Positions 8,374 to 17,085 of a stretch of DNA of 64,000 nt are shown here, in pieces. Positions within the stretch are counted from its first letter, which is position 1. Every line of letters starts with the position of its first letter. The translations under genes were made by a program, and so were the position numbers. The notes beneath the pieces were generated by a model. That model made no database searches, was not told the DNA's origin, and worked only from the letters and a program-made list of their open reading frames with translations. This stretch comes from Variovorax paradoxus (GTDB lineage: Bacteria > Pseudomonadota > Gammaproteobacteria > Burkholderiales > Burkholderiaceae_C): positions 1 through 64,000 of the forward strand of contig NZ_JXQQ01000135.1 in NCBI RefSeq assembly GCF_000834655.1. Direction: 5' to 3'.

Positions 8374-8819
8374 GCATCGGGGGCGCGTTCTACGCCTTCG
8401 ACCGCTACCGGCTCCGCGAGCTGGTCATCGATCCGTCGCGCGTGCCGGGCTTCCTCTTCCACACCTCGCAGGACAAGGGCGGGCCGCACGCCAGCCAGAC
8501 GGTGGAGCAGGCCTGGGACGTGGTGCGCGTGCTGCTGCCCGAAGCCGTGGACGGCGAAGAGCTCGAAGGCACCGAGGGCTTGGGCTGCATCTACCTCACG
8601 GCCAGCCACGTCGAGCGCGCGGCGGCCCGGCTGGCGCGGCGCAGCGTGCCCGAGCTGGTGGCGCGGTTCACCGGCGAGCCGGCGCAGTTCGCCGAGCTCT
8701 ATTGGGCGAAGACCTGGCAGGGCAGCGCAGAGGATCTGGCGGACTTCATGGAAGGCGTGAAGCGCTTCTTTGCCGAGGCGGCCGCGCGGCGCGACGCCGT
8801 CGTCTTCTACATCGTCTAG
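8370..8819 (+). CDS. DUF1877-like (YfbM-type) protein
   Basis: A 149-residue cytoplasmic protein starting at a GTG that overlaps the upstream TGA. It has features of the YfbM/DUF1877 group: a short LRELVIDPS start, a central AWDVVRVLLPEA helix, LTASHVERAAARLA, then a C-terminal FFAEAAARRDAVVFYIV. Function unknown. The stop codon is within CTAG at 8816–8819, the same four bases that encode the stop of the convergent MocR gene. Confidence 0.7.
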   Translation: MSIGGAFYAFDRYRLRELVIDPSRVPGFLFHTSQDKGGPHASQTVEQAWDVVRVLLPEAVDGEELEGTEGLGCIYLTASHVERAAARLARRSVPELVARFTGEPAQFAELYWAKTWQGSAEDLADFMEGVKRFFAEAAARRDAVVFYIV

Positions 8820-10276
8820 GCGTCGGCGGCCCTCGGCAGCTTGCGCGTGGCCGAGACGATCTCTCCGAGCCGCTGCAACCCTGCGTCCACCGCCTTCGAA
8901 TACGGCCAGCCGCAGTTGATGCGCAGGTAGTTGTCGAAGCGCCCCGAGTTGGAGAACTGCGCACCCGGCGACACCAGCATGTGCTCGCGCAGCGCGGCCT
9001 CGAACACTGTGACCGACGAACGCTGCTCGGGCAGCTCGACCCACAGCTGCAGGCCGCCGCGCGGCAGGTTCAGCCGCGTGCCCGGCGGAAAGTACTTCGC
9101 GATGGCGTCGGCCGTCTGGTCGCGCTGCACGTGCAGCCGGTCGCGCAGGCGCCGCAGGTGCCGGTCGTAGCCGCCGCTCGCGATGAACTCTCCCGCGGCG
9201 ATCTGCGCCAGCGCCTCGTTGTTGCGCGTCTGCGCGTACTTGAGCATTTCGACCTGCGCATGCCAGCGCCCCGCGGTGATCCAGCCCAGGCGCAGGCCCG
9301 GCGCCAGCACCTTGTGCAGCGAGGCGCAATAGATCACGTTGCCCGTGCGGTCCCACGACTTCACGGCGCGCAGCGGCACCTCGGCCTCCACCAGGTCGCT
9401 GTAGGTGTCGTCTTCGACGAGTGCGATGCCGTGGCTCTCGCACAGCTGCACGAGCCGCTGCTTGTGGGCATCGGGCATCACGCTGCCGATGGGGTTCTGC
9501 AGGTGCGGTACCACCACCACGGCCTTGATGTCGTCGTAGGTGTGGATCGCGAGGTCGAGCGCCTCGATGGAAATGCCGGTCTGCGGGCTGGTCGGGATCT
9601 CCAGCGCGCGCATGCCCAGGCTCTCGAGCACCTGCAGCAGGCCGTAGAAGGTGGGCGACTCCACGGCCACGGTGTCGCCGGGCTTGGCGACCGCGCGCAG
9701 CGCGAGGTTCAGCGCCTCGATGCAGCCGTTGGTGACCAGCACCTCGTCGGGCGACACCGTCATGCCGACGCGCAGGCTGCGTTGCGCCACGGCCTCGCGG
9801 AATTGCTCGTGCCCCTTCTGCGAAGAAGCGGTGGTCAGCAGCTCGGGCCGCTGGCGCAGCGCCCGCGTCATGGAATTGCGGAGGGCCTCGGCCGGGTACA
9901 GCTCGGGCGCGGCGCGCGCGATGGCGAAGTTGAGCTTCACGCCCGCATGGCGCCCGCGTGCCATGAAGTTGGCCATGCGGGTGCGCATGCTGACGAACTG
10001 CGCGGGGTCCGGCGGCACGTCGGCCACCGGTTCCTCCATCGGCGCGATGGCCAGGCGCTGCGGGCGCCGCACGAAGTAGCCCGAGCGGTCGCGCGCCTCG
10101 ACCCAGCCGTCGCTCTCCATCGCGCGGCACAGTTGCAGCGCGGTCGAGAGGCTGATCTCGTGCAGGCGCATGAGGCTGCGCAGCGAGGGCAGCTTGTCGC
10201 CCTGCTTGAGCGAGCCGGTGTGGATGGCGTCCACGTAGTGCGCTGCGAGTTGCCGGTAGAGCGGTAGCGAGTCCAT
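8816..10276 (-). CDS. MocR-type regulator (GntR winged helix plus PLP aminotransferase fold)
   Basis: A 486-residue fusion. Residues about 5–70 are a GntR winged helix (LPLYRQLAAHYVDAI… KLPSLRSLMRL). The rest is a fold-type I aminotransferase with the PLP lysine in CASLHKVLAPGLRLGW. MocR proteins sense PLP or an amino compound and usually control a neighbouring gene. The ATG at 10276 places the helix-turn-helix at the proper distance; upstream ATGs at 10303 and 10339 are possible. It is divergent from the DUF2917-like gene at 10466, which is its likeliest target, and convergent with the DUF1877-like gene. Confidence 0.9.
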   Translation of the reverse strand: MDSLPLYRQLAAHYVDAIHTGSLKQGDKLPSLRSLMRLHEISLSTALQLCRAMESDGWVEARDRSGYFVRRPQRLAIAPMEEPVADVPPDPAQFVSMRTRMANFMARGRHAGVKLNFAIARAAPELYPAEALRNSMTRALRQRPELLTTASSQKGHEQFREAVAQRSLRVGMTVSPDEVLVTNGCIEALNLALRAVAKPGDTVAVESPTFYGLLQVLESLGMRALEIPTSPQTGISIEALDLAIHTYDDIKAVVVVPHLQNPIGSVMPDAHKQRLVQLCESHGIALVEDDTYSDLVEAEVPLRAVKSWDRTGNVIYCASLHKVLAPGLRLGWITAGRWHAQVEMLKYAQTRNNEALAQIAAGEFIASGGYDRHLRRLRDRLHVQRDQTADAIAKYFPPGTRLNLPRGGLQLWVELPEQRSSVTVFEAALREHMLVSPGAQFSNSGRFDNYLRINCGWPYSKAVDAGLQRLGEIVSATRKLPRAADA

Positions 10277-10465
10277 GGCGTCGATGCTCCCCCAAACGGG
10301 CATCCGAAAACAGATGCAGTTGAACGGGAAAACGACCATAACAGATGGGCTGGCCGGCGGCTGTTCCGGTGCGAATAGCCGATGGTTGTGCCTGTTTTTC
10401 GGGCGGCCGAATTTCTACGATCTGGACTCGCCGAATCGCTCTTCACCCACCACCCGAGGCTCGCC

Positions 10466-10804
10466 ATGATCACCACGCTGTCCCAAGCACCCGACTCCAT
10501 CGTCCTGGAGCCCGGCCAGTCCCTGCGCACCTGCGTCGATGCGGGCACCTGGCTGCAGGTGGCCGAGGGGCGCGTGCGGGTCGTGTCGCCGCCGGGCTGG
10601 TTCGGCGGCACGGTGTTCATGAGCGAGACGGCGCTCGACGAAGGCGACATGCATCGCATGGAGCACGGCGGGTGGATCGAGGTATCGGCGCTGACGCCTG
10701 TGCATTTGCGGGTCCATTCGCCCCAGATGTCGCCTGCGGCGGGCTCGGCCTCTGCCGAGGGCCGGCCAGTGATGCGCTTTGTGCGGCTGCTCACTGGCTG
10801 GTAA
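10466..10804 (+). CDS. DUF2917-like small protein
   Basis: A 112-residue protein with β-rich, cupin-like sequence: LEPGQSLRT, then LQVAEGRVRVVSPPG and LDEGDMHRMEHGG. The order resembles DUF2917 and the protein at 23305, although it is more divergent. No catalytic residues can be named. It is divergent from a MocR-type regulator, with 189 bases between the starts, and is followed by a MITE-like repeat. Confidence 0.6.
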   Translation: MITTLSQAPDSIVLEPGQSLRTCVDAGTWLQVAEGRVRVVSPPGWFGGTVFMSETALDEGDMHRMEHGGWIEVSALTPVHLRVHSPQMSPAAGSASAEGRPVMRFVRLLTGW

Positions 10805-10820
10805 CTGGAGCATTCAGGGC

Positions 10821-10920
10821 GGGTGCACAGGCCACCGGGTACTCCCCTCCGCGAATGTCCCCCGGCCTGCGGCCTCCTCCTTGATTTCGCTGCGGGGAGC
10901 ACCCGATGCCCTGCGCACAG
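10821..10920. repeat. MITE-like palindromic element, about 100 bases
   Basis: The termini are imperfect inverted repeats of about 25 bases: GTGCACAGGCCACCGGGTAC reads against GGGGAGCACCCGATGCCCTG. The centre holds a smaller hairpin, GGCCTGCGGCC. There is no coding sequence inside. It sits between the DUF2917-like gene and the 3' end of otsA. Confidence 0.72.
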
Positions 10921-10978
10921 GAGGCGCTCGGCTTGTGCGGCCCGCCCGTTGGCGTGATCGCCGCCCCGAACGGCAGCC

Positions 10979-12364
10979 TCAGCGTTCGCTGGCCGCCTCG
11001 CGCAATGCGTCGAGGAAGGTCCGCCGCCACCAATGGATGTCCTGCTCGCGGATGCGCGACAGCAGCTTCTGGTGGCGCTCGCGCCGCTCCTCCAAGGGCA
11101 TGTGCAGCGCCTGCTGCACCGTCTCGGCCGTGCCGTGCGTGTCGTACGGATTCACCAGCAGCGCTTCCTTCAACTGCTCGGCCGCGCCCGCGAAGCGCGA
11201 CAGCACCAGCACGCCCGGATCGGCTGGGTCCTGCGCCGCGATGTATTCCTTTGCGACGAGGTTCATGCCGTCGCGCAGCGGCGTCACCAGCCCCACGGCC
11301 GCGGCACGGCAGAGGCCAGGCACGCGCTTGCGCGCCACCATGCGGTGGATGTAGCGCACCGGCATCCAGTCGAGCTCGCCGTAGTCGCCGTTGATCGCGC
11401 CGCACAGCGACTCCAGCTCGCGCCGGATGTCGCCATACGCATCGACCGTCTCGCGCGTGGGCGAGGCGATCTGGATCAGCGTCGCGCTGCGCCGGTTCTC
11501 CGGATAGTTCGCAAGCAGTTCGCGGAACGCGCGCACGCGCTGCGGAATGCCCTTGGAGTAATCGAGCCGGTCGATGCCCAGCAGGAGGCGCCGGCTCGAA
11601 TACTCGCGCTTCATGGTCTCGTACATGTCGCGCGATTCCTTCGCGTGCGTGAGCGCGGCGAATTCGTCGACGTCGATGCCGATGGGGAAGGCGCTGCAGC
11701 GCACCGTCTGCCCGTAGGCGCGGTACATCTCGTTGCCCAGGTACTCGCCGTGCGCCTCGTTGCGCACGTAGTGCTCGAAGTGCTGCACGTCCTGCTGGGC
11801 CTGGAAGCCGATCAGGTCGTAGGAGAACAGCGAGCGCATCAGCCACTCGTGCTGCGGAATGGCCGCCACGATGATCTGCGGCGGCAGCGGAATGTGCAGG
11901 AAGAAGCCGATGCGCTGCTTGCAGCCCATGGCGCGCAGCTCGGCGGCCAGCGGCATCAGGTGGTAGTCGTGGATCCAGATGACGTCGTCTTCCTTGAGCA
12001 TCGGCAGCAGCTTGCGCGCGAACAGCTGGTTCACGCGCCGGTAGCCGCCGATGAAGCCGGCGTCGAAGTGGGCCAGGTCCAGGCGGTTGTGGAACACCGG
12101 CCAGAGCACGTCGTTGCTGTAGCCCAAGTAGTAGCTGTCGTGGTCCTCGCGGCTCAGGTCGATGGTGGCGAGCGTGACCTTGCCGGCCTGCTGCTTGTGC
12201 AACTCGCCTTCGCCGGTGGGGCCGTCCTCCACGATCTGGCCGCTCCAGCCGAACCAGAGGCCGCCGCTTTGCTGCAGGCTTTCACCCAATGCGACGGCCA
12301 GGCCGCCGGCAGCGGGCTTGCGTGGGTCGGCCACGCGATTGGAAACGACGACGAGGCGGCTCAT
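10979..12364 (-). CDS. otsA: Trehalose-6-phosphate synthase
   Basis: A 461-residue GT20 enzyme that joins UDP-glucose and glucose 6-phosphate to form trehalose 6-phosphate in the cytoplasm. Family motifs are all present: VVVSNRV at the N-terminus, IHDYHLMPLA, FFLHIPLP, the donor-binding GIDRLDYSKGI and PLRDGMNLVAKEY. Length is normal. ATG 12364 is chosen because it places VVVSNRV at residue 5; a longer in-frame extension has no homology. It is the last gene of otsB–GH15–otsA, separated from the GH15 gene by a 109-base spacer occupied by a repeat element. Confidence 0.95.
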   Translation of the reverse strand: MSRLVVVSNRVADPRKPAAGGLAVALGESLQQSGGLWFGWSGQIVEDGPTGEGELHKQQAGKVTLATIDLSREDHDSYYLGYSNDVLWPVFHNRLDLAHFDAGFIGGYRRVNQLFARKLLPMLKEDDVIWIHDYHLMPLAAELRAMGCKQRIGFFLHIPLPPQIIVAAIPQHEWLMRSLFSYDLIGFQAQQDVQHFEHYVRNEAHGEYLGNEMYRAYGQTVRCSAFPIGIDVDEFAALTHAKESRDMYETMKREYSSRRLLLGIDRLDYSKGIPQRVRAFRELLANYPENRRSATLIQIASPTRETVDAYGDIRRELESLCGAINGDYGELDWMPVRYIHRMVARKRVPGLCRAAAVGLVTPLRDGMNLVAKEYIAAQDPADPGVLVLSRFAGAAEQLKEALLVNPYDTHGTAETVQQALHMPLEERRERHQKLLSRIREQDIHWWRRTFLDALREAASER

Positions 12365-12373
12365 GGAGCCTCC

Positions 12374-12466
12374 CTGCGGCCGCCGCCGGGCCGCCCCAAG
12401 GCGGGCCGCGCCTCCCCCTCGGGGGGTGGAGTTACACGAGCGAAGCGAGTGAAAAGCCGGGGGGCT
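12374..12466. repeat. Intergenic palindromic repeat, family B (copy 1)
   Basis: Read on the minus strand it begins AGCCCCCCGGCTTTTCACTC and continues through GTGTAACTCCACCCC and GAGGGGGAGGCGCGGC to CCCGGCGGCGGCCGC. It matches the copy at 21941–22024 over nearly its full length. It fills the spacer between the GH15 and otsA genes. Confidence 0.8.
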
Positions 12467-12473
12467 GTCGTTG

Positions 12474-14396
12474 TCATATGCAGGAATCCCAGGGAGCGGA
12501 CAGACGCACAGCCGCATTGATGATGCCGACCATCGAATAGGTCTGCGGAAAATTGCCCCACATCTCGCCCGTGACCGGGTGGGTGTCTTCCGAGAGCAGG
12601 CCGAGCGGATTGCGCGCTGCGAGCATGGTCTCGAAGATCTGGCGTGCCTCGGCCTTGCGGCCGATCTTGGCAAGTGCGTCGATGCGCCAGAAGGTGCAGA
12701 TGTTGAAGGCGGTCTCGGGCTTGCCGAAATCGTCGGCCGCCTCGTAGCGGCGCATGTAGGGACCGTCGCAAAGCGACTTTTCCATGGCGTCGACGGTGGA
12801 GATGAAGCGCGGGTCGCGCGCGTCGATCAGGCCCACCTCGACCATCAAGAGGATGCTCGCGTCGAGCTCGTGCCCGCCGAAGCTTTCCGCGAAGGCCTGG
12901 CGCTCTTCGCACCACGACTTGGCCAGGATCTCTTCCTTCATGCGCGCGGCATGGCCGTGCCAGTAGGCGGCGCGGTCGGCCAGCTCCAGCCGGCGCGCGA
13001 TCTTGGAGAGACGGTCGCAGGCGGCCCAGCTCATCAGCGCCGAGCTGGTGTGCACGCGGGCGCGCGTGCGCAGTTCCCACATGCCGGCGTCGGGCGTGCC
13101 GTACACCCGCACCGCCTGTTCGCCGACCGCCTCGAGATGCGGAAATTCGGCCAGGCCCGCGCGGGCGAGCAGCCGATGGTCGTGGAAGGCCTGCGCCGCG
13201 CCGAGCACGATGTTGCCGTATACGTCGTGCTGGAAATGCTCCTGCGCCTGGTTGCCCACGCGCACCGGGCCCATGCCGCGGTAGCCCGGAAGGCCTTCGA
13301 CGAACGACTCGGGCAGTTCGCGCTCCAGCCCGATGCCGTAGAGCGGCTGGATGTGCTCGCCGTGCGAGCCGATCACCACGTTGCCGAGCCAGCGCAGGTA
13401 GTCTTCCATCGTGCCCACCTCGCTCAGCGAATTGAGCGCGCGCACCACGAAGAAGGCATCGCGCAGCCAGCAGTAGCGGTAGTCCCAGTTGCGCTGGCTG
13501 CCCGGCGCCTCGGGGATGCTGGTGGTCATTGCCGCGACGATGGCGCCGGTGTCTTCATACAGCGAGAGCTTGAGCGTGATGGCGGCGCGGATCACCGCGT
13601 CCTGGTACTCGAAGGGAATCGCCAGGCGCTTGCTCCAGGTGCGCCAGTAGGCGATGGTCTCTTGCTCGAACTTGCGCGCCGTGTCGGCAATGCCGTCCAG
13701 CAGCGTCTCGTCCACGCCGAACATGAAGTTGTATTCGCGCGAGATCACGAAAGGCTGCCGCGCGAGGATGTGCGAGATCGAGGCGTCGGTGTTCAGCCTG
13801 AGCGTCACGTCGGGGCCGACGTAGCGGATGTGGTTGCTGCCTCGCGTGACCTCGATGGGTTCCGAGGCGCCCCACTGGAAGCGCGGATCAAGCGACACGC
13901 GGATGCGCGGAGCGCCGGCAATCGGGCGGATCCGGCGCACCATCATCAGCGGGCGGAAGTAGCGCGAGCGGCTGTAGAAGCGCGGCGCGAAGTCGGTGAT
14001 CTCGATGCCCTGGCCGGCGCTGTCGAAGAGCTGCGTTCGCAGCACGGCGGTGTTCGGCTCGTACCACTGCTTGGCTTCGGCGAAGTCTTCGATGTCGATG
14101 CTCCAGGCACCCGCGCCTTCGCCGGGATGCAGCAGCGCGTTGAACACCGGGTCGCCGTCGAATCGCGGCAGGCAGCACCACACGGCACGGCCGCGCGCAT
14201 CGATGAGCGCGCTGTAGGCGCAGTTGCCGATCACGCCGACGTTCAGCGACGGCTCGGCCGGCGGCCCGAAGCCGCGCGGTCCCGGAGCGGCGGCAGCCTT
14301 CACGTCGACCGGCGCGCGGTCGTCGGGGCCGGCGGCGTCGGGCAGGGCCTCGCCGGCGCGGTCCTCGGGCGCCTTCGACAGTTGTTCTTCGCTCAT
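12474..14396 (-). CDS. Glycoside hydrolase family 15 protein (glucoamylase/trehalase-like)
   Basis: A 640-residue GH15-type enzyme. After a variable Ala/Pro-rich N-terminus (residues 1–45) comes a β-sandwich domain starting NVGVIGNCAYSALID, then an (α/α)6 catalytic domain with RNWDYRYCWLRD and VRVGNQAQEHFQHDVYGN. Members of this branch include glucoamylases and acid trehalases. Its place between otsB and otsA points to trehalose or α-glucan turnover. No signal peptide is visible, so it is probably cytoplasmic. Its ATG overlaps the otsB stop by four bases (ATGA). Confidence 0.9.
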   Translation of the reverse strand: MSEEQLSKAPEDRAGEALPDAAGPDDRAPVDVKAAAAPGPRGFGPPAEPSLNVGVIGNCAYSALIDARGRAVWCCLPRFDGDPVFNALLHPGEGAGAWSIDIEDFAEAKQWYEPNTAVLRTQLFDSAGQGIEITDFAPRFYSRSRYFRPLMMVRRIRPIAGAPRIRVSLDPRFQWGASEPIEVTRGSNHIRYVGPDVTLRLNTDASISHILARQPFVISREYNFMFGVDETLLDGIADTARKFEQETIAYWRTWSKRLAIPFEYQDAVIRAAITLKLSLYEDTGAIVAAMTTSIPEAPGSQRNWDYRYCWLRDAFFVVRALNSLSEVGTMEDYLRWLGNVVIGSHGEHIQPLYGIGLERELPESFVEGLPGYRGMGPVRVGNQAQEHFQHDVYGNIVLGAAQAFHDHRLLARAGLAEFPHLEAVGEQAVRVYGTPDAGMWELRTRARVHTSSALMSWAACDRLSKIARRLELADRAAYWHGHAARMKEEILAKSWCEERQAFAESFGGHELDASILLMVEVGLIDARDPRFISTVDAMEKSLCDGPYMRRYEAADDFGKPETAFNICTFWRIDALAKIGRKAEARQIFETMLAARNPLGLLSEDTHPVTGEMWGNFPQTYSMVGIINAAVRLSAPWDSCI

Positions 14397-15211
14397 CCGG
14401 GGCTCCTCGGGTCTTCTGTTTTGTCTTGCGTGTCTTCTTCGGGCTGGGTGGAAGGCTTGGCCACCAGCATGTCGCGCGCCTGCACCAGCCATTCGTACAC
14501 CGCGCGCGGCGATTCGAGCCGATGCAGCGCAAGACTCGGCCCCGAGCCGACCTTGATCGCAATGCCGCCGCGCGGCTGCACGACTGCGAAGCCGCTCTCG
14601 TCGGTGGTGTCGTCGCCCGCGAAGACCGGCGTGCGGCCCGCGAAGGGGGCCTCGGTCATGAAGGCGTCGATGGCGATGCCCTTGTTGACGCCGGCGGGCT
14701 TCACTTCGAACACGAACTTGCCGTGCATCAGCTCGAGCGCCGGCCGGCCGTCGATCGCGCGCGACATCGCATCGCGGCACACCGCCTCCAGCTGCGGCGC
14801 GAGCCGGTAGTGCAGGGCGATGGCGGCGTGCTTGCGCTCCACCAGCAGGCCTTCGTGCACGCGCGCAAGTTCGTTGGCAATTTCAAGGATGGGCACGAGG
14901 TCGGGCGCGTGCTGCTCCTGCATGTGGCCTTTGGCGTCGCGGCGCTGCACGCCGTGCTCGCCGGCCGCAGGCAACCGAAGCGGCGCGAGGAAGCGGTCGA
15001 TCGAGTCGATCTGGCGGCCCGACACCACGGCCAGGGCGCCGCCGAGCTGGTCGCGCAGGTCGCTCAAAAGGGCGACGAGCGCGGGCGGAATTTCGATGGC
15101 CTCAGGGGTGGGCGCAAGGCCGACCAGCGTGCCGTCGAAGTCGAGGAAAAGGGCGGCGTCCCGGCCCAGCGGAGGAGGCAACTGCATGTTGCTGTCGGAG
15201 GACTTTGGCAT
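14393..15211 (-). CDS. otsB: Trehalose-6-phosphate phosphatase
   Basis: A 272-residue HAD-superfamily phosphatase that releases trehalose from trehalose 6-phosphate. The catalytic DFDGTL is at residues 24–29 (nucleophile Asp24, acid/base Asp26), followed by VVSGR, the KPAGVNKG lysine motif and GDDTTDE. ATG 15211 (MPKSSDSN) gives a normal N-terminus; an internal ATG at 15187 is possible. It is the first gene of the operon, overlapping the GH15 gene by four bases. The C-terminus has a variable acidic tail. Confidence 0.94.
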   Translation of the reverse strand: MPKSSDSNMQLPPPLGRDAALFLDFDGTLVGLAPTPEAIEIPPALVALLSDLRDQLGGALAVVSGRQIDSIDRFLAPLRLPAAGEHGVQRRDAKGHMQEQHAPDLVPILEIANELARVHEGLLVERKHAAIALHYRLAPQLEAVCRDAMSRAIDGRPALELMHGKFVFEVKPAGVNKGIAIDAFMTEAPFAGRTPVFAGDDTTDESGFAVVQPRGGIAIKVGSGPSLALHRLESPRAVYEWLVQARDMLVAKPSTQPEEDTQDKTEDPRSPG

Positions 15212-15606
15212 TGGGAAAAACCATAACACGCGCTTCGGACGCCGTGTGTCGGCCAAAACCGGACGTGCTGCGCGGCGTGCGCCGCCATTTCCATGGTGCA
15301 CGCCAAGCGACAGCGTGGCGCAGCGCGGGCGCGAAATCGGCCAGCGCACGCAGCAGCGTGGCCGCGCTCACCGGGCACCGGCACGCCGGAGGCGGGCACG
15401 CGATGCAGCCGCTCGGGCGCGGTTTCGCCGGTCACCCAGCACGCGCGGCGCCTTCAGCCCGAATCGGCGCTGCAGGCGCTGGCCATGCGACAGCGTCGGC
15501 CGGGTGTCATTCACCCGATCGATCCCAGCAAGGCGATCCGTCGGGAGAAGTGCCGGAAGGCGTGCCCGCCGCGCCGGTGAAACGCGGGGCGTGCCGTGCC
15601 GTTTCT
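15212..15606. other. Gap between otsB and cca, no convincing gene
   Basis: The region is GC-rich and open in several frames, but no frame has a start with a ribosome site plus recognisable sequence. It should contain the promoter of the trehalose operon close to 15212–15300 and the cca terminator near 15600. A degraded gene cannot be excluded. Confidence 0.4.
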
Positions 15607-16866
15607 TCAGGCCAGCGACGCCGCTACGGCCTCGATGCGCGCGCGATGGATGGCATCGCCAATCTGCGGCCCGGTGGCGCCCGACTGCTGCGCCTTGCGC
15701 GCGACCACTTCGGTGGGCACGGCTGCGGCGGTGGCCAGCACGGCCAGCAGGCGCTCGCGTTGCGGGTAGGGCTTGTCCTCGAAACCGAGCCGGCCGCGCG
15801 CATCGCACTCGCAGGCCAGCAGCACCTCGGCAAAGCGCGCGGGCTTGCGGAAGGCGTCGCAGCGCTCCAGCAGGCGCACCAGCGGCGCCGCATCGAGTTC
15901 GCCGCTGCGGTGCACGTTGCCATGCTCGCGCGCCACCACCTCGGCCAGCTCGCGGATCTCGACCGGCACGCGCCAGCGGTCGCACACCGCATGCAGCAGC
16001 TCGACGCTGCGCTTCTCGTGGCCGATGTGGCGCGGCAGCACGTCGGCGGGCGTGGTGCCCTTGCCCAGGTCGTGCATCAGGCAGGCAAAGCGCACCGGCA
16101 GCGAGGCCGCAAGGCGCGCGCTGGTGTCCACGACCATCATCAGGTGCACGCCGGTGTCGATCTCGGGGTGATGGAGTTCGGGCTGCGGCACGCCCCAGAG
16201 CCGATCGACTTCGGGCAGCAGCACCGCGAGCGCGCCGCACCCGCGCAGCACCTCGAACATGCGCGAGGGGCGCGTTTCCGCAAGGCCGCGCGCCAGCTCC
16301 TGCCAGACGCGCTCGGGCACCAGCGCATCGGCCTCGCCGGCACGGACCATTTCGCGCATCAGTTCCATGGTTTCGGGCGCGACGGAGAAATCGTCGAAGC
16401 GGGCGGCGAAACGCGCCACCCTCAGGATGCGCACCGGGTCCTCGCGGAACGCGTCGGTCACATGGCGCAGCAGCCTGTGCTGCAGGTCGCGCTGGCCGTG
16501 GAAGGGGTCGGCCAATTTGTCGGGGTCGGGCTCGAATTGGCCGTCCGCGCCCACCAGTTCGGCTGGCAGCGCGATGGCGTTGATGGTGAGGTCGCGCCGG
16601 GCGAGGTCCTGCTCCAGCGTGACGTCGGGCGCGGTGTGGATGGTGAAGCCGCGGTAGCCGGGCGCGCTCTTGCGCTCGGTGCGGGCGAGGGCGTATTCCT
16701 CGCGCGTCTGCGGATGCAGGAACACCGGGAAGTCGCGCCCCACGGGCAGGTAGCCGCGGGCGGTCATGGCTTCGGGCGTGCCGCCGACGACCAGCCAGTC
16801 GTGGTCGGACACCGGGCGCCCGAGCAGCCGGTCGCGGACGGCGCCGCCGACGAGAAAGATTTTCAT
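15607..16866 (-). CDS. cca: Multifunctional CCA tRNA nucleotidyltransferase
   Basis: A 419-residue enzyme that builds or repairs the 3' CCA end of tRNAs. The class II nucleotidyltransferase motif is VGGAVRDRLLG followed by SDHDW (catalytic DxD). RRDLTINA and the neck and tRNA-binding regions follow. The C-terminal half has an HD phosphohydrolase domain (CLMHDLGKG), the bifunctional layout of γ- and β-proteobacterial Cca. ATG 16866 gives MKIFLVGG, the usual start. It is followed by a region containing the divergent ompW promoter. Confidence 0.95.
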   Translation of the reverse strand: MKIFLVGGAVRDRLLGRPVSDHDWLVVGGTPEAMTARGYLPVGRDFPVFLHPQTREEYALARTERKSAPGYRGFTIHTAPDVTLEQDLARRDLTINAIALPAELVGADGQFEPDPDKLADPFHGQRDLQHRLLRHVTDAFREDPVRILRVARFAARFDDFSVAPETMELMREMVRAGEADALVPERVWQELARGLAETRPSRMFEVLRGCGALAVLLPEVDRLWGVPQPELHHPEIDTGVHLMMVVDTSARLAASLPVRFACLMHDLGKGTTPADVLPRHIGHEKRSVELLHAVCDRWRVPVEIRELAEVVAREHGNVHRSGELDAAPLVRLLERCDAFRKPARFAEVLLACECDARGRLGFEDKPYPQRERLLAVLATAAAVPTEVVARKAQQSGATGPQIGDAIHRARIEAVAASLA

Positions 16867-16960
16867 GGCCGCAGTGTAGGGACGCAGCGGCGGGACGACG
16901 CCGAATGAGGTGGGAATGAGCACGGGGCGCGAGATAGGGATACCCCGGACCCGTTAAATA

Positions 16961-17007
16961 GAACGAGCGTTCGATAATCCGAATTGCAAACAGAACGAAC
17001 GTTCGTT
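16961..17007 (+). promoter_or_regulatory. Tandem palindromic operator upstream of ompW-like gene
   Basis: Two similar palindromes lie about 32 bases apart, roughly three helical turns: GAACGAGCGTTCG at 16961–16973 and GAACGAACGTTCG at 16993–17005. The second extends to AACGAACGTTCGTT. AT-rich DNA flanks both. The symmetry is typical of TetR-family operators. The OmpW gene starts 80 bases downstream. Confidence 0.65.
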
Positions 17008-17085
17008 TATTTGCTCGAACGCAGCGCCCGCCACGGGCCGGCACCGCGTTGACGGGGATTTTTCAACCAAAGGAGCATTCACATC

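Noticed and set aside
15368..15604. C-terminal extension or separate gene downstream of cca
   Set aside because: Continues in Arg/Ala-rich noncoding-like sequence out of frame with Cca and without a start.
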